Assembly: GCF_008035925.1 (NCBI RefSeq)
Contig: NZ_CP036264.1
Coordinates: forward strand, 9,830,123 to 9,894,122
DNA length: 64,000 nt
Source of the DNA: Stieleria maiorica
GTDB lineage: Bacteria > Planctomycetota > Planctomycetia > Pirellulales > Pirellulaceae
Reading direction: 5' to 3'
Below the pieces are notes generated by a model that did not search any database, had not been told where the DNA came from, and saw only the letters and a program-made list of their open reading frames with translations. Both the position numbers and the translations under genes were made by a program. This document shows positions 43,350 through 51,768 of the stretch, one piece after another. Positions within the stretch are counted from its first letter, which is position 1; each line of letters begins with the position of its first letter.

Positions 43350-44690
43350 TCAATCCGCCTCAAACGCCACGCCCTTCTTCCCCGAACTGCGATTCTTCCA
43401 AACCTCTCCGTCGGGGAACCGGTGTTGCTCGATGAACGCGGATCGAAACTCCAATCCCCAGCCCGGTGCCGTGGGCGTCACGTAGCATCCCTCGCGGACT
43501 CGGACGGGTTGCTCGACCGCGTCCTGCAGGAAATCGATGTACTCGACCAACTGCGTCTGGGAATGGCCCGACACGGCGATCTGATCCCACATGCCGTAGT
43601 GTTGGATCATGTTGCACAGCGCGATGCCGCCGCCGTGGGGACAGACCGGCACGTTGAATTTGGCCGCCATGAGAAGGATCGCCATCACGTCGTTCACGCC
43701 GGCCACGCGGACCGCATCGATCTGGCAATACCCGATTGCCCCGCTCTTAAGCAATTGTTTGAAAATCACCGGTGAAGCCGCCTGTTCGCCGCAGGCCAAA
43801 TCAAACGAGGCGTCGGCGAAGGTCTCGGCCAGCTCGACGTAACCGAGCACGTCGTCACGGGCGATCGGTTCTTCGATCCATTTTAGATCGAACGGCCGAT
43901 AGCGATCGATGTGGCGCTTGGCCTGGTCCAATCCCCAGTACTGATTCGCGTCGACCATCAATTGAGACGCCGGACCGATGGCATCACGCATGAATCGGAT
44001 CCGACGAACGTCCTGGTCCGAATCGCGACCGACCTTCAACTTGAACGCATCGAACCCCTGATCCTGAAGCTTCTGGATCGTCGCCAGGATTTCGTCATCG
44101 CTCAGCCCCAGCCACCCGGCGGTGCAATAGGCTCGGGGTCCCCGCTCGGCCATCTCCGCTTCGCGCTCCGTCACGTGGGGTCGCGTCTTTTGCAGCAGCA
44201 TGACCGCTTCGTCGCGCGTCAGCGCATCACCGATGTTGCGCCAATCGATGCAATCGGCGACGAACTCCGGTTCCAGATCGACGAGCAGTTTCCAGAGTGG
44301 TTTGTCGAGCGACTTGGCCCACAGGTCCCACATCGCGTTCAGCACCGCACCGGCGGCCATCCGAAACACACCGTCGTGCAACCAACGCAGTTGATGGTGA
44401 TCGATCAGCCGCCGATAGAGCTTGATCGGAGCTGCGGCAAAATCCTCCAGGTTGGTGCCGACGATCAGCCGGCAAAGGTCTCGGATACCGTAGCAAATCC
44501 AATCCGTACCCGCGCCGACGGTGAACACGACCGACACGCCTCGCAGTCCTGCATCGGTTTCCAGATGCAGCACGGCCGACGAGTAATCGGGTGCCTTGTG
44601 AAACGGGTCCGAACCGAGCATTTGGTCCGACGTCGGAACCCGAAGATCGATAACTTCGGCCGACGTGATGGTGATCGAGCGATCCGACAT
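43350..44690 (-). CDS. L-fuconate dehydratase-like enzyme (enolase superfamily)
   Basis: The 446-residue protein has the mandelate-racemase/fuconate-dehydratase architecture: the DQMLGSDPFHKAPDYSSAVL opening, FDAFKLKVGRDSDQDVRRIR (catalytic Lys), LMVDANQYWG, KWIEEPIARDD and FDLACGEQAAS (three metal-binding acidic residues), and VCPHGGGIALCNM with the catalytic His. FucD converts L-fuconate to 2-keto-3-deoxy-L-fuconate in fucose breakdown. The N-terminal and LHDGVFRMAAGAVLNAMWDL blocks fit FucD and its relatives. No other fucose genes are adjacent, so assignment rests on the sequence alone. The post-stop motif follows its 3' end. Confidence 0.86.
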   Translation of the reverse strand: MSDRSITITSAEVIDLRVPTSDQMLGSDPFHKAPDYSSAVLHLETDAGLRGVSVVFTVGAGTDWICYGIRDLCRLIVGTNLEDFAAAPIKLYRRLIDHHQLRWLHDGVFRMAAGAVLNAMWDLWAKSLDKPLWKLLVDLEPEFVADCIDWRNIGDALTRDEAVMLLQKTRPHVTEREAEMAERGPRAYCTAGWLGLSDDEILATIQKLQDQGFDAFKLKVGRDSDQDVRRIRFMRDAIGPASQLMVDANQYWGLDQAKRHIDRYRPFDLKWIEEPIARDDVLGYVELAETFADASFDLACGEQAASPVIFKQLLKSGAIGYCQIDAVRVAGVNDVMAILLMAAKFNVPVCPHGGGIALCNMIQHYGMWDQIAVSGHSQTQLVEYIDFLQDAVEQPVRVREGCYVTPTAPGWGLEFRSAFIEQHRFPDGEVWKNRSSGKKGVAFEAD

Positions 44691-44720
44691 GAAAAAACTT
44701 CAAAGACAAAGATACGAGTT

Positions 44721-44868
44721 GGTGTTTAGCCATGAGGCGATCCCCCTCGCTGCGGAGCAGCGACCGAGTGCGGCTAAAGCCTGGACACCAGCGCAAGTTG
44801 GTGTTTAGCCTTTAGGCGATTCCCCACGCTGCGGAGCAGCGACCGAGTGCGGCTAAAGCCTGGACACC
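44721..44868. repeat. Two ~69-bp palindromic elements, one with an empty insertion site
   Basis: Copies at 44721-44789 and 44800-44868 begin GGTGTTTAGCC and end CGGCTAAAGCCTGGACACC; each has a central CGCTGC-GGA-GCAGCG hairpin. The second contains CCTTTAGG (44809-44816), the reverse complement of the CCTAAAGG that flanks the ~180-bp element elsewhere. A third, truncated copy starts near 44875 (GGTTCGTGTCTAGCC). Confidence 0.8.
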
Positions 44869-44897
44869 AACGCTGGTTCGTGTCTAGCCCCCATGTG

Positions 44898-44922
44898 CGA
44901 CGGCCCGGAAGGGCCATCGTAC
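44898..44922. repeat. Solitary GGCCC-GGAA-GGGCC hairpin repeat
   Basis: This copy of the CGACGGCCCGGAAGGGCC-type hairpin follows the third, truncated palindromic element. It is in the same orientation as the other four copies and is not part of a full ~180-bp element. Confidence 0.75.
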
Positions 44923-44976
44923 CCGGAAAAAGGGATTCCTATTCACCCCTGGTCCCATCCCCACCAACCGGGCTCC

Positions 44977-45003
44977 ATTTTTCTGCCCCCCTGTTTTTCT
45001 GTC
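44977..45003 (-). repeat. Post-stop A-rich/G-rich motif, copy downstream of 45021 gene
   Basis: On the gene strand it reads GTGACAGAAAAACAGGGGGG then CAGAAAAATGG, starting about 17 bases after the TAG stop. It matches the copy at 43297-43323 except for short changes. Confidence 0.6.
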
Positions 45004-45020
45004 ACGCTCCCAACGGCCAC

Positions 45021-45548
45021 CTACTTGGCGGTCCGTTCGACGACGAATTCATAACCCTTGTCGTCGTTACGGCCGATGGCTCTGCGCGAGCCGACGATCT
45101 TCCATCCTTGACCGCCGATCTCGCGAAGACGTTGCGACGCTTTGGTGTCCGAGACATAAACGATGTCGTATTCGTAGACCGGCTGAGACACTGCTTGGTA
45201 GCCGGAGACGAACGCGGCGGCCAAGATCACCAGCAGCAAGACGGTCCCGAGATTGCGGAGCACCCTGACTTCGGATGCGAGATCGGGAGCGGCGGTCGAG
45301 GCAGGTGTTGTGGCGGAACGAGGGGAAAGTCGCTTTTCCGTGATCGCCTGGCGTGCCCCCTTTTCATCCGAGCTCGATTCATCGAACAACAAAAACTCAA
45401 TCGGTCCGGCTCCATCATTCGCTTCGATGAAACGACGAATCAATTCCTTTGCCGCGTCGGCGGGAGTCCCTGCGGCAATCGTCCCACCCTTGTAGCTGAC
45501 GGCCCCCGGGTGCTGTGCGGCTTCGTTGATGTCGGTGGTCAGTTTCAT
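45021..45548 (-). CDS. Membrane protein with DUF4177-like C-terminus
   Basis: The 175-residue product from ATG 45548 (GAGAGGAG site ~7 bases upstream) has a polar N-terminal part, MKLTTDINEAAQHPGAVSYK, then a linker and one membrane helix, LGTVLLLVILAAAFVSGY. The C-terminal 50 residues, VYEYDIVYVSDTKASQRLRE then IGGQGWKIVGSRR and YEFVVERTAK, have the short alpha/beta pattern of DUF4177. The longer frame to 45770 reads as non-coding. No role is known. The next minus-strand gene upstream starts far away and is not clearly linked. Confidence 0.7.
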   Translation of the reverse strand: MKLTTDINEAAQHPGAVSYKGGTIAAGTPADAAKELIRRFIEANDGAGPIEFLLFDESSSDEKGARQAITEKRLSPRSATTPASTAAPDLASEVRVLRNLGTVLLLVILAAAFVSGYQAVSQPVYEYDIVYVSDTKASQRLREIGGQGWKIVGSRRAIGRNDDKGYEFVVERTAK

Positions 45549-45663
45549 CGTGGATTCTCCTCTCGGGAAGCGAAAAGGCACAGAGTCAAGTACCTCGCGA
45601 TTCCGGTCTGCACCAGAAAAACCGACCCAAAACCCCGCATGCCAGCGACGAAACCTTGTGGTG

Positions 45664-46590
45664 CTACCCCACCAGGTCGCGTGCGGCAACCAATCGAGGG
45701 GCGTAGAACAACGCCCTGCGATCGTTGAACAGAAACTCGCCCAACTTTTCCAGGATTTGCTGTCGGTCATTGTTTTGAAAATTATTGTTTTGAAAATTGA
45801 CGTCCACCAGGGCGTTGAGGTACTTCCGAAAGGTCGGCGTGATGCTCTTTCCAGCTTTCGAGCGGCTGAATCCGAGTTGATGCCACGTGAATTCCGGCTG
45901 GTAACCGAAGGCGCACAGACCGATCAGCTCTCGGGCGAAAACGCGCGGGTTTCGCTTTTCGTCATCAAAGAACATGTGAACGTTTGCTCGAAGAAACTCT
46001 TTCCACGCATCCTTGCATTCGTTCTTATCGAAATTGGACCTGAGCACCGCGACCCGGTTCACTTTCATTCCGTGGGTCTTCTCCCAGTCGTCTCGCTCCT
46101 CTTCGGTGAGCGCGAGTGTAAAATGCTGACCGACCGTCGCGGCCCCGATGATCAACGTGTCGTTCAGAATGGGGCTCCAGCACTTCTCGCTCAGGATGCT
46201 GCCGATCTTCGTGACGCGCCGAGGCTTTTTCGGTCGAGCGGTGCAGTGGGGATTCTTCAAATAGTTCGATTTGGCCTCAAAATCACGACGAAGGAATTCT
46301 GCCCGAACGATCTTTCGCGTCGCTTCGTCCTGGATGCCGTTGGCGGCGGTGACGCCGAACGCGCGGACCAGCGGTGATTCCGTGCGGATCTCGGTGCCGC
46401 CCAGCAAGGTCAGCTGGAGAGCGTTGGTGGCGGTGGCGGTGTAGAGCTTGTAGGCGGCATTGATCAGTTTTGTCAGCACGTCCTCTTGCGTCCAATCTTC
46501 GACAAACCTCGCGTACCACGCATTATGGCGTCGATAGTCGCGTTTGAGCCCCTCGGTAAACTGCCTGACGAATTGATCATGTGATAACAC
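45664..46590 (-). CDS. Hypothetical protein with tandem FQNN repeat
   Basis: The 308-residue product is basic and helical: LTKLINAAYKLYTATATNAL, then a Lys/Arg-rich mid part and a C-terminal KSITPTFRKYLNALVDVNFQ. I recognise no domain. Two perfect 15-bp copies of ATTGTTTTGAAAATT (plus strand 45769-45783 and 45784-45798) encode the repeated NFQNN near residues 265-275. It looks like a recent slippage in a rather AT-rich stretch for this genome. A VGQHFTLALTEEERDDWEKT segment may be a fold feature. The isolated position and composition leave transfer possible. Confidence 0.65.
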   Translation of the reverse strand: MLSHDQFVRQFTEGLKRDYRRHNAWYARFVEDWTQEDVLTKLINAAYKLYTATATNALQLTLLGGTEIRTESPLVRAFGVTAANGIQDEATRKIVRAEFLRRDFEAKSNYLKNPHCTARPKKPRRVTKIGSILSEKCWSPILNDTLIIGAATVGQHFTLALTEEERDDWEKTHGMKVNRVAVLRSNFDKNECKDAWKEFLRANVHMFFDDEKRNPRVFARELIGLCAFGYQPEFTWHQLGFSRSKAGKSITPTFRKYLNALVDVNFQNNNFQNNDRQQILEKLGEFLFNDRRALFYAPRLVAARDLVG

Positions 46591-46765
46591 GGAAAAGTTC
46601 CTCGCAAGACGCGGGTGCGGTACAGTGATTCAGTTCGACTTTGCACGACCAGTTCCTATACTTGGCCCTGGTGCCGGCGGTCGTCTTGGCAGGTACTTCC
46701 GGAAGATTTCGGAAACCTAATGGCGATTCTCTCGTTTCTCGAAAAATTGTTTCCCTGCGGCTGTC

Positions 46766-47389
46766 GTGAGCGAACCATCTGACCTTTCCACCAGTGCAAC
46801 GCTACTCGGGCAGCTGCGATCTAAACCCGACGATTCCGCGGCATGGCGCCGTTTCGAATCCCGCTACGCCCCGTTGGTTTCCGCCTGGTGTCGCCGTTGG
46901 GGGATGCAACGTTCCGATGCCGATGACGTGGTGCAGGAAGTCTTGATGGCTTTCTCGCGACAAGCTGCTTCGTTCGAGTACGACGGCCAGCTACGCTTTC
47001 GTGGCTTTCTGCGAACCATTGCCCGTCGCGCCTGGGCCGACTTTTTGACCAACAAGCAGCGTCAGGCGATCGCGACCGGCGATACGGTTGTTCATCAAAT
47101 GCTCCAGCAGCACGGCGATGGCGATCAATTCGCCGAGCAAATGGAGGCCGAATGGAAACGCGAATTGCTCGAGAAAGCCATGCTGCGGGTGCGTGATCGA
47201 GTGCAGCCGAAAACCTGGCAAGCGTTCGAACAGCTGACGCGAAACGGGCGCTCGGGCGAACAGGTGGCCGAGTCGTTAGACATGAAAGTCGGTGCCGTCT
47301 GGGTCGCCAAAAGCAAGGTCAAGAAGATGCTGCAGGAAGAGGTCGCGATCTTGGAGCAAGCCGAACTGCTTCCGCCGGATCCGTGTTGA
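46766..47389 (+). CDS. ECF-type RNA polymerase sigma factor
   Basis: The 207-residue protein has region 2 (RRWGMQRSDADDVVQEVLMA, AFSRQAASFEYDGQLRFRGF, LRTIARRAWADFLTNKQRQA) and region 4 (TWQAFEQLTRNGRSGEQVAE, DMKVGAVWVAKSKVKKML). It starts at GTG 46766. Its TGA overlaps the ATG of the kinase-TPR gene by one base (TGATG). This sigma-kinase pairing, with a zinc-binding-like start in the kinase, is typical of planctomycetes and suggests the kinase controls the sigma factor. Confidence 0.92.
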   Translation: MSEPSDLSTSATLLGQLRSKPDDSAAWRRFESRYAPLVSAWCRRWGMQRSDADDVVQEVLMAFSRQAASFEYDGQLRFRGFLRTIARRAWADFLTNKQRQAIATGDTVVHQMLQQHGDGDQFAEQMEAEWKRELLEKAMLRVRDRVQPKTWQAFEQLTRNGRSGEQVAESLDMKVGAVWVAKSKVKKMLQEEVAILEQAELLPPDPC

Positions 47390-50190
47390 TGGACTGCCCC
47401 ACCGAAGAATCGCTGCGGATGCTATTGAGCGGCGGCTACTCGGTCCATGAAGACCTGGGCGGCGGACTGCTGGACCACGTGGGCCAATGCGAGTCCTGTC
47501 AGCGGCGACTAGAAAGCTTGGCCGACGTGGACGTGTCAGACGTCGACCGCCTGGAAACCCTGTTGGGCGATCAGCACCTCGCATGGCCGACCATCGGTGT
47601 CGACGAAGAGCGACGTATCGACGCGGCGTCCCAAACAGAACAACTCCGATCGAATCGCTCCCCAACGGATCCCAGCAACGATCCGACCTTGGCGCAGACC
47701 CATGACATGCGGTTGGCCCATGACATTCGGTTGGGGTCGAAAGCGGTCACCGCTGGAAACGGTAGCGACCGACGCGCGTCCGCTGGAGCGTTCGGCGACT
47801 ATGAATTGTTGCGACAGATCGGTGCCGGCGGCATGGGTGTGGTCTATAAGGCACGTCAAAAAAGTGCCAACCGCATCGTGGCGGTGAAGCTGATCCGCCC
47901 CGATCAACTTTCCATGTTAACGCCGGAACGTGCAGAAACGTGGAAAAAACGTTTTCGCGCCGAAGCCCAAGCGGCGGCTCGGCTTGATCATGACCATGTC
48001 GTGACGATCTATGAGGTCGGCGAGGTCGACGGCACGCTGTTCTATTCGATGCAATTCATCGATGGCTCCAGCCTGTCATCGGTGGTGCAGGACAACCCGA
48101 TCGAGAACCGGCGCGTGGCTGCGTTGATGGCGAAAGTCGCCGGTGCAGTCGATCATGCGCACCAGAGCGGCATCTTGCACCGCGACCTCAAGCCACAAAA
48201 CATTTTGCTGCGCGAAAGCCGGGTCTCGTCATTTTCGTCCGCGGCCACGCTCTCGTCCCATTCTGTACCCCAACGTGATGCCGCTGGTGGCGATTCATCT
48301 GACCGTCGAAGCGTAGAACGGAACGCTGAGTTCTCTGAACGGCCCTACGTGGCGGACTTTGGGTTGGCCAAAGCGACCGACGAGGGCATCGCCGGCAGCA
48401 CCCACACGGGCGAGGTGATGGGGTCACCTTCATTCATGTCGCCCGAACAAGCCCAGGATGCCTCGCGTTGCACCCAAGCCAGCGACATCTACAGCTTGGG
48501 CGCGACGCTCTATTTCTGCCTGACCGGTCGGCCGCCCTTTCGATCCGCCTCCGCAATCGAAACGTTGCGTCAGGTCATCGACGAAGAGCCGGTCGAACCA
48601 CGTGAATTGAACCGGGCGATCGATGCGGACTTGCAAACCATCACGCTGAAGGCACTCTTCAAAGAGCCTGCCAAACGCTACGCGTCCGCCGCCGACTTGG
48701 CCGATGATTTGAACCGCTACCTGCGCGGTGAACCGATCCTGGCCCGCCCGGTCAGCCGCGTGGAACGATCGATTCGTTGGTGTCGCCGAAATCCGATGGT
48801 TGCGACGCTGGCTAGCGGCATCGCGATGTTGCTGATCGTGATCGCGACGATTTCGCTGCTCTCGTCGATTCGGCTGCGCCAACATGTCCAACGGGAAAGC
48901 GAAGCTCGAAAAGAAGCCGAAGAGTTCTTTTCGGTTTCGTTGAACGTGATTCACGAGATGGTTACCAGCTATGCCAGCGATTCGCTGGAGCATGTACCGC
49001 AAATGCAAACGGCGCGGCGTGAATTGCTCCATCGTGCCTTGTCGCTCTATGAACGCTTGTCGCAGTCGCGGCCCAGCAATCCACAATTGTGGAACCAGTA
49101 CGCTCGGACACGCTATCGGATCGCACTGCTGCACAGTCTGCTGGGCGAAACTCACGAAGCCCAACTCGCGTTTCGCGACGCGATCGCGGTGCTCGATTCA
49201 CTGATCGAAGCATCACCTGATGACATGGACCTACAGGTCCAGTGGGCGCGGTCGCACGCGATGCTCGGAGAAACACTTCGCATCACCAATCCCGAGACCG
49301 CTCGCGTGCATTTCCAGCGTGGGCTCTCGCTGCAAACGAAGTTTCATCGGCAGTTCCCGGAAAACACCGATTACAAACTCGAGTGCAGTCGAACGCTGAA
49401 CAACCTGGGACTGCTGCTGACCCAGACGGGTGAGTTTTCTGTCGCGGAAGACGACTTCAATAGCGCGATCGAGTTACTCCGAGAGCTGGCCGACGATACG
49501 TCGCTTCCGATAACGGACCGTTCGCGATTCCTGGCGGACCTTGCCCGGTCCCAAATCAACTTGGGCGTGCTGTTGCGAAAGTTCCCCGGCCGAGTCGACG
49601 GAGCACATCAGTCGTACGAGTTGGCGATCAAAAACCTTGAACAAGCGCTGGCGTTGGAGCCCGACAACCGTGATCACCAATTTCGCTTGGCGGTGGCCGA
49701 AGTCGACTTGGGAAATTTGCTGCTGACGGGAATCGAGGGTGGGAAAGAATCGGCACTCGGGTTTGCCACCGATGCGACGCAGCGGTTAACGAAACTGTTC
49801 GATGAGTTTCCCGGGATTCCGATCTACCTGTATGAATCAGCCAACGCCGGCAATAGCGTCGCCGGTGCGCTCGCGATGCTCGGTCGCCGGCAAGAGTCGA
49901 TGACCGAGTTTCAAAACGCCGTCGGCCGGCTGGAACTGATGACGGACAAGTTTCCCGAATTCGCGGAGACCGAAGCCCGTTTCCACAGTTTACGCGGACG
50001 CCTGTTGGGCGGCATCGGGTACCTGCATTCACAAAACGGTGACTGGGACACCGCCAAACAGTATGTCGATCAAGCCATCGTGAACCAGCGCGCCGCGCTC
50101 CGTCGGCAACCGCTCAATCCCGAGATCCAAGACTTCCTGGACCAACACCTCGCCTTTGAAAAGTCCGTCTCGGAAAGATTGGACGATTGA
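47389..50190 (+). CDS. Ser/Thr protein kinase with anti-sigma-like start and TPR region
   Basis: The 933-residue protein starts MDCPTEESLRMLLSGGYSVH and has a zinc-site motif, HVGQCESCQRRLESLA, resembling anti-sigma factors. The kinase domain follows: LLRQIGAGGMGVVYKARQKS, VAVKLIRPDQ, GILHRDLKPQNILLR, YVADFGLAKATDE and FMSPEQA. One membrane helix (LASGIAMLLIVIATISLLSS) separates it from an extracytoplasmic half of tetratricopeptide-type helices with patterns such as QLAFRDAIAVLDSLIEASPD and NLGLLLTQTGEFSVAEDDFN. It overlaps the sigma factor gene by one base. The substrate is unknown. Confidence 0.93.
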   Translation: MDCPTEESLRMLLSGGYSVHEDLGGGLLDHVGQCESCQRRLESLADVDVSDVDRLETLLGDQHLAWPTIGVDEERRIDAASQTEQLRSNRSPTDPSNDPTLAQTHDMRLAHDIRLGSKAVTAGNGSDRRASAGAFGDYELLRQIGAGGMGVVYKARQKSANRIVAVKLIRPDQLSMLTPERAETWKKRFRAEAQAAARLDHDHVVTIYEVGEVDGTLFYSMQFIDGSSLSSVVQDNPIENRRVAALMAKVAGAVDHAHQSGILHRDLKPQNILLRESRVSSFSSAATLSSHSVPQRDAAGGDSSDRRSVERNAEFSERPYVADFGLAKATDEGIAGSTHTGEVMGSPSFMSPEQAQDASRCTQASDIYSLGATLYFCLTGRPPFRSASAIETLRQVIDEEPVEPRELNRAIDADLQTITLKALFKEPAKRYASAADLADDLNRYLRGEPILARPVSRVERSIRWCRRNPMVATLASGIAMLLIVIATISLLSSIRLRQHVQRESEARKEAEEFFSVSLNVIHEMVTSYASDSLEHVPQMQTARRELLHRALSLYERLSQSRPSNPQLWNQYARTRYRIALLHSLLGETHEAQLAFRDAIAVLDSLIEASPDDMDLQVQWARSHAMLGETLRITNPETARVHFQRGLSLQTKFHRQFPENTDYKLECSRTLNNLGLLLTQTGEFSVAEDDFNSAIELLRELADDTSLPITDRSRFLADLARSQINLGVLLRKFPGRVDGAHQSYELAIKNLEQALALEPDNRDHQFRLAVAEVDLGNLLLTGIEGGKESALGFATDATQRLTKLFDEFPGIPIYLYESANAGNSVAGALAMLGRRQESMTEFQNAVGRLELMTDKFPEFAETEARFHSLRGRLLGGIGYLHSQNGDWDTAKQYVDQAIVNQRAALRRQPLNPEIQDFLDQHLAFEKSVSERLDD

Positions 50191-50273
50191 ACCAAGGATG
50201 CCGATAACGACGATGTGTGTTCGGTCACCGGTCGCGAAGGCCGTCCAATGACTCTTGTTAAGATCCCTTGGAA

Positions 50274-51239
50274 ATGCGCAACCGGGGCTGCAGACGTGTT
50301 GGCCACCTTCTGTTCGCCATCGCACTTGTGTGGTCGCTGGCGGCGCTGCCGACAACGCAGGCCCAAATTGTGGTCGGCGACAGCGGGGTCGGCTACATCG
50401 ATTCCGCCGTGCTGGGAAACCAAATCCGATTCCGCTTTGACGCCGCATACTCCAGTCGCTTTGCCGACCGAGCCGAATTCGTTTATGCCCAGTACGGTGT
50501 CGCAGGCGCACCGGAACTGGAACGAGGCATCGACAACCACCAAGAACTCGCCACGTACCTTGAGTGGCATCGCTGGGAAAACGTTTCCCTGTTCGCCGAA
50601 CTCCCGATTCGATGGATCGACCCGGTTGTCAACGCCAACACCGGAGGCTTGTATGACATCCAAGCTGGCGTCAAAGCCTCGTTGCTGGAAAGTGAAACGT
50701 CGTTGTTTACGGCGCAGCTGCGAGGGTACTTTCCGACCGGGGACGCAAGTAAAAGCCTGAGCACCGATCACGTCAGTCTGGAGCCGGGGTTGCTAAGCCT
50801 GTTTCGGCCCAGCTGTAACGTGACGGTTGAATCGGAGCTGCGTTATTGGATCCCGATCGGTGGCTCGACGGCTCCTCCGGTCGGCGGAACGGGTGAGCGT
50901 CGCGAGTTTACCGGCGAAGTGCTGCGGTATGGACTGGGGGCCAGCTACAAGGCCCTCGAGGGTTCGCGGTTGGATGTTTCCCCGGTCGCGGAAGTCGTCG
51001 GTTGGCACGTCTTCAGCGGACTGCGTAGCGATTCGACCGGTCAGCGGAACTCCGCCGTCAACGACGCCATCGTTAACTTCAAGGTGGGCGCAAGGTTTTC
51101 GATCAAGTCGAACCCATGCTGCGGCCGGTCTCCCACCAGCCAGTCTCCCACCAGCTTGTACGTCGGTTACGGAACCGTTCTCACCGACAGCAATTGGTAC
51201 AGCGATATCGTTCGGTTTGAGCTGCGACGATCATTTTGA
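50274..51239 (+). CDS. Probable outer-membrane beta-barrel protein
   Basis: The 321-residue product starts with a signal peptide (GHLLFAIALVWSLAALPTTQ) and continues as alternating hydrophobic/polar strands, ending in a C-terminal Phe (VRFELRRSF), the outer-membrane insertion signature. Sequence such as AELPIRWIDPVVNANTGGLY, ELRYWIPIGGS and LVGYGTV-like strands suggests a barrel. ATG 50274 is chosen; a TTG at 50268 adds two residues. It follows the kinase-TPR gene by 83 bp on the same strand and may be part of the operon. Function is unknown. Confidence 0.75.
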   Translation: MRNRGCRRVGHLLFAIALVWSLAALPTTQAQIVVGDSGVGYIDSAVLGNQIRFRFDAAYSSRFADRAEFVYAQYGVAGAPELERGIDNHQELATYLEWHRWENVSLFAELPIRWIDPVVNANTGGLYDIQAGVKASLLESETSLFTAQLRGYFPTGDASKSLSTDHVSLEPGLLSLFRPSCNVTVESELRYWIPIGGSTAPPVGGTGERREFTGEVLRYGLGASYKALEGSRLDVSPVAEVVGWHVFSGLRSDSTGQRNSAVNDAIVNFKVGARFSIKSNPCCGRSPTSQSPTSLYVGYGTVLTDSNWYSDIVRFELRRSF

Positions 51240-51768
51240 TGACGAGGGGGGATGCTTGGATGGATCGTAGACGGTGTGCCGGGGGAGAGTGGCACGGGCA
51301 TCAGTCAAAAGGAACGCGGCAATCGTTGGTGTTCAGGCTTTAGCCGCCCACTGTCGCTGCTTCGCAGCGACCGGGAATCGCCTAAAGGGACCGTCAAGCT
51401 TAGGACGGAGGCGAAACGCGACGAATCCAAATAATCTGGCCGATTGGGTAAGAGGTGGTCGGTGGAGGGGTGTACGACGTCCTTTCTAGGTCGTCGCGCT
51501 GAGCCCCACGGGCGACGGCCCGGAAGGGCCATCGTACCCCAAGAAGAGCATCGCCCTAAGCTGGACGGTCCCTAAAGGCTAGACACCAGCGCTCACGCCC
51601 GTGCCATTCGTGCCGGGGACGATTGAGACAATTGTCGGGGGAGCGATTGGGACAATGGCTCTACCATGGTTGAACGTGCACGCGAGTGTGACGTGGGGCC
51701 CCTCGCTTACGCGTCGGGCTGGCATGCGGCAACCGAGTTTCGATGCGGGGAGGTTGCGGACGCCGTAC
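51240..51768. other. Gap holding the composite repeat and short AT-poor spacer
   Basis: No gene is seen. Bases 51328-51587 are the full composite repeat listed next. The remaining ~180 bases (51588-51768) include two similar GGGACGATTGAGACAATTG-like stretches near 51615-51660, but I see no feature in them. Confidence 0.5.
51328..51587. mobile_element. Complete palindromic element interrupted by the ~180-bp element
   Basis: The palindromic element (GGTGTTCAGGCTTTAGCCGC start; CTAGACACC end) is split at CCTAAAGG by 182 bases (51389-51570). The insert has terminal repeats GACCGTCAAGCTTAGG and the reverse complement of GACCGTCCAGCTTAGGGC. CCTAAAGG flanks it on both sides (51381-51388 and 51571-51578). 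The insert carries the GGCCC-GGAA-GGGCC hairpin (51513-51537) and a second hairpin around GTACGACGTCCTTTCTAGG. Compare the empty site at 44809-44816. Confidence 0.75.
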
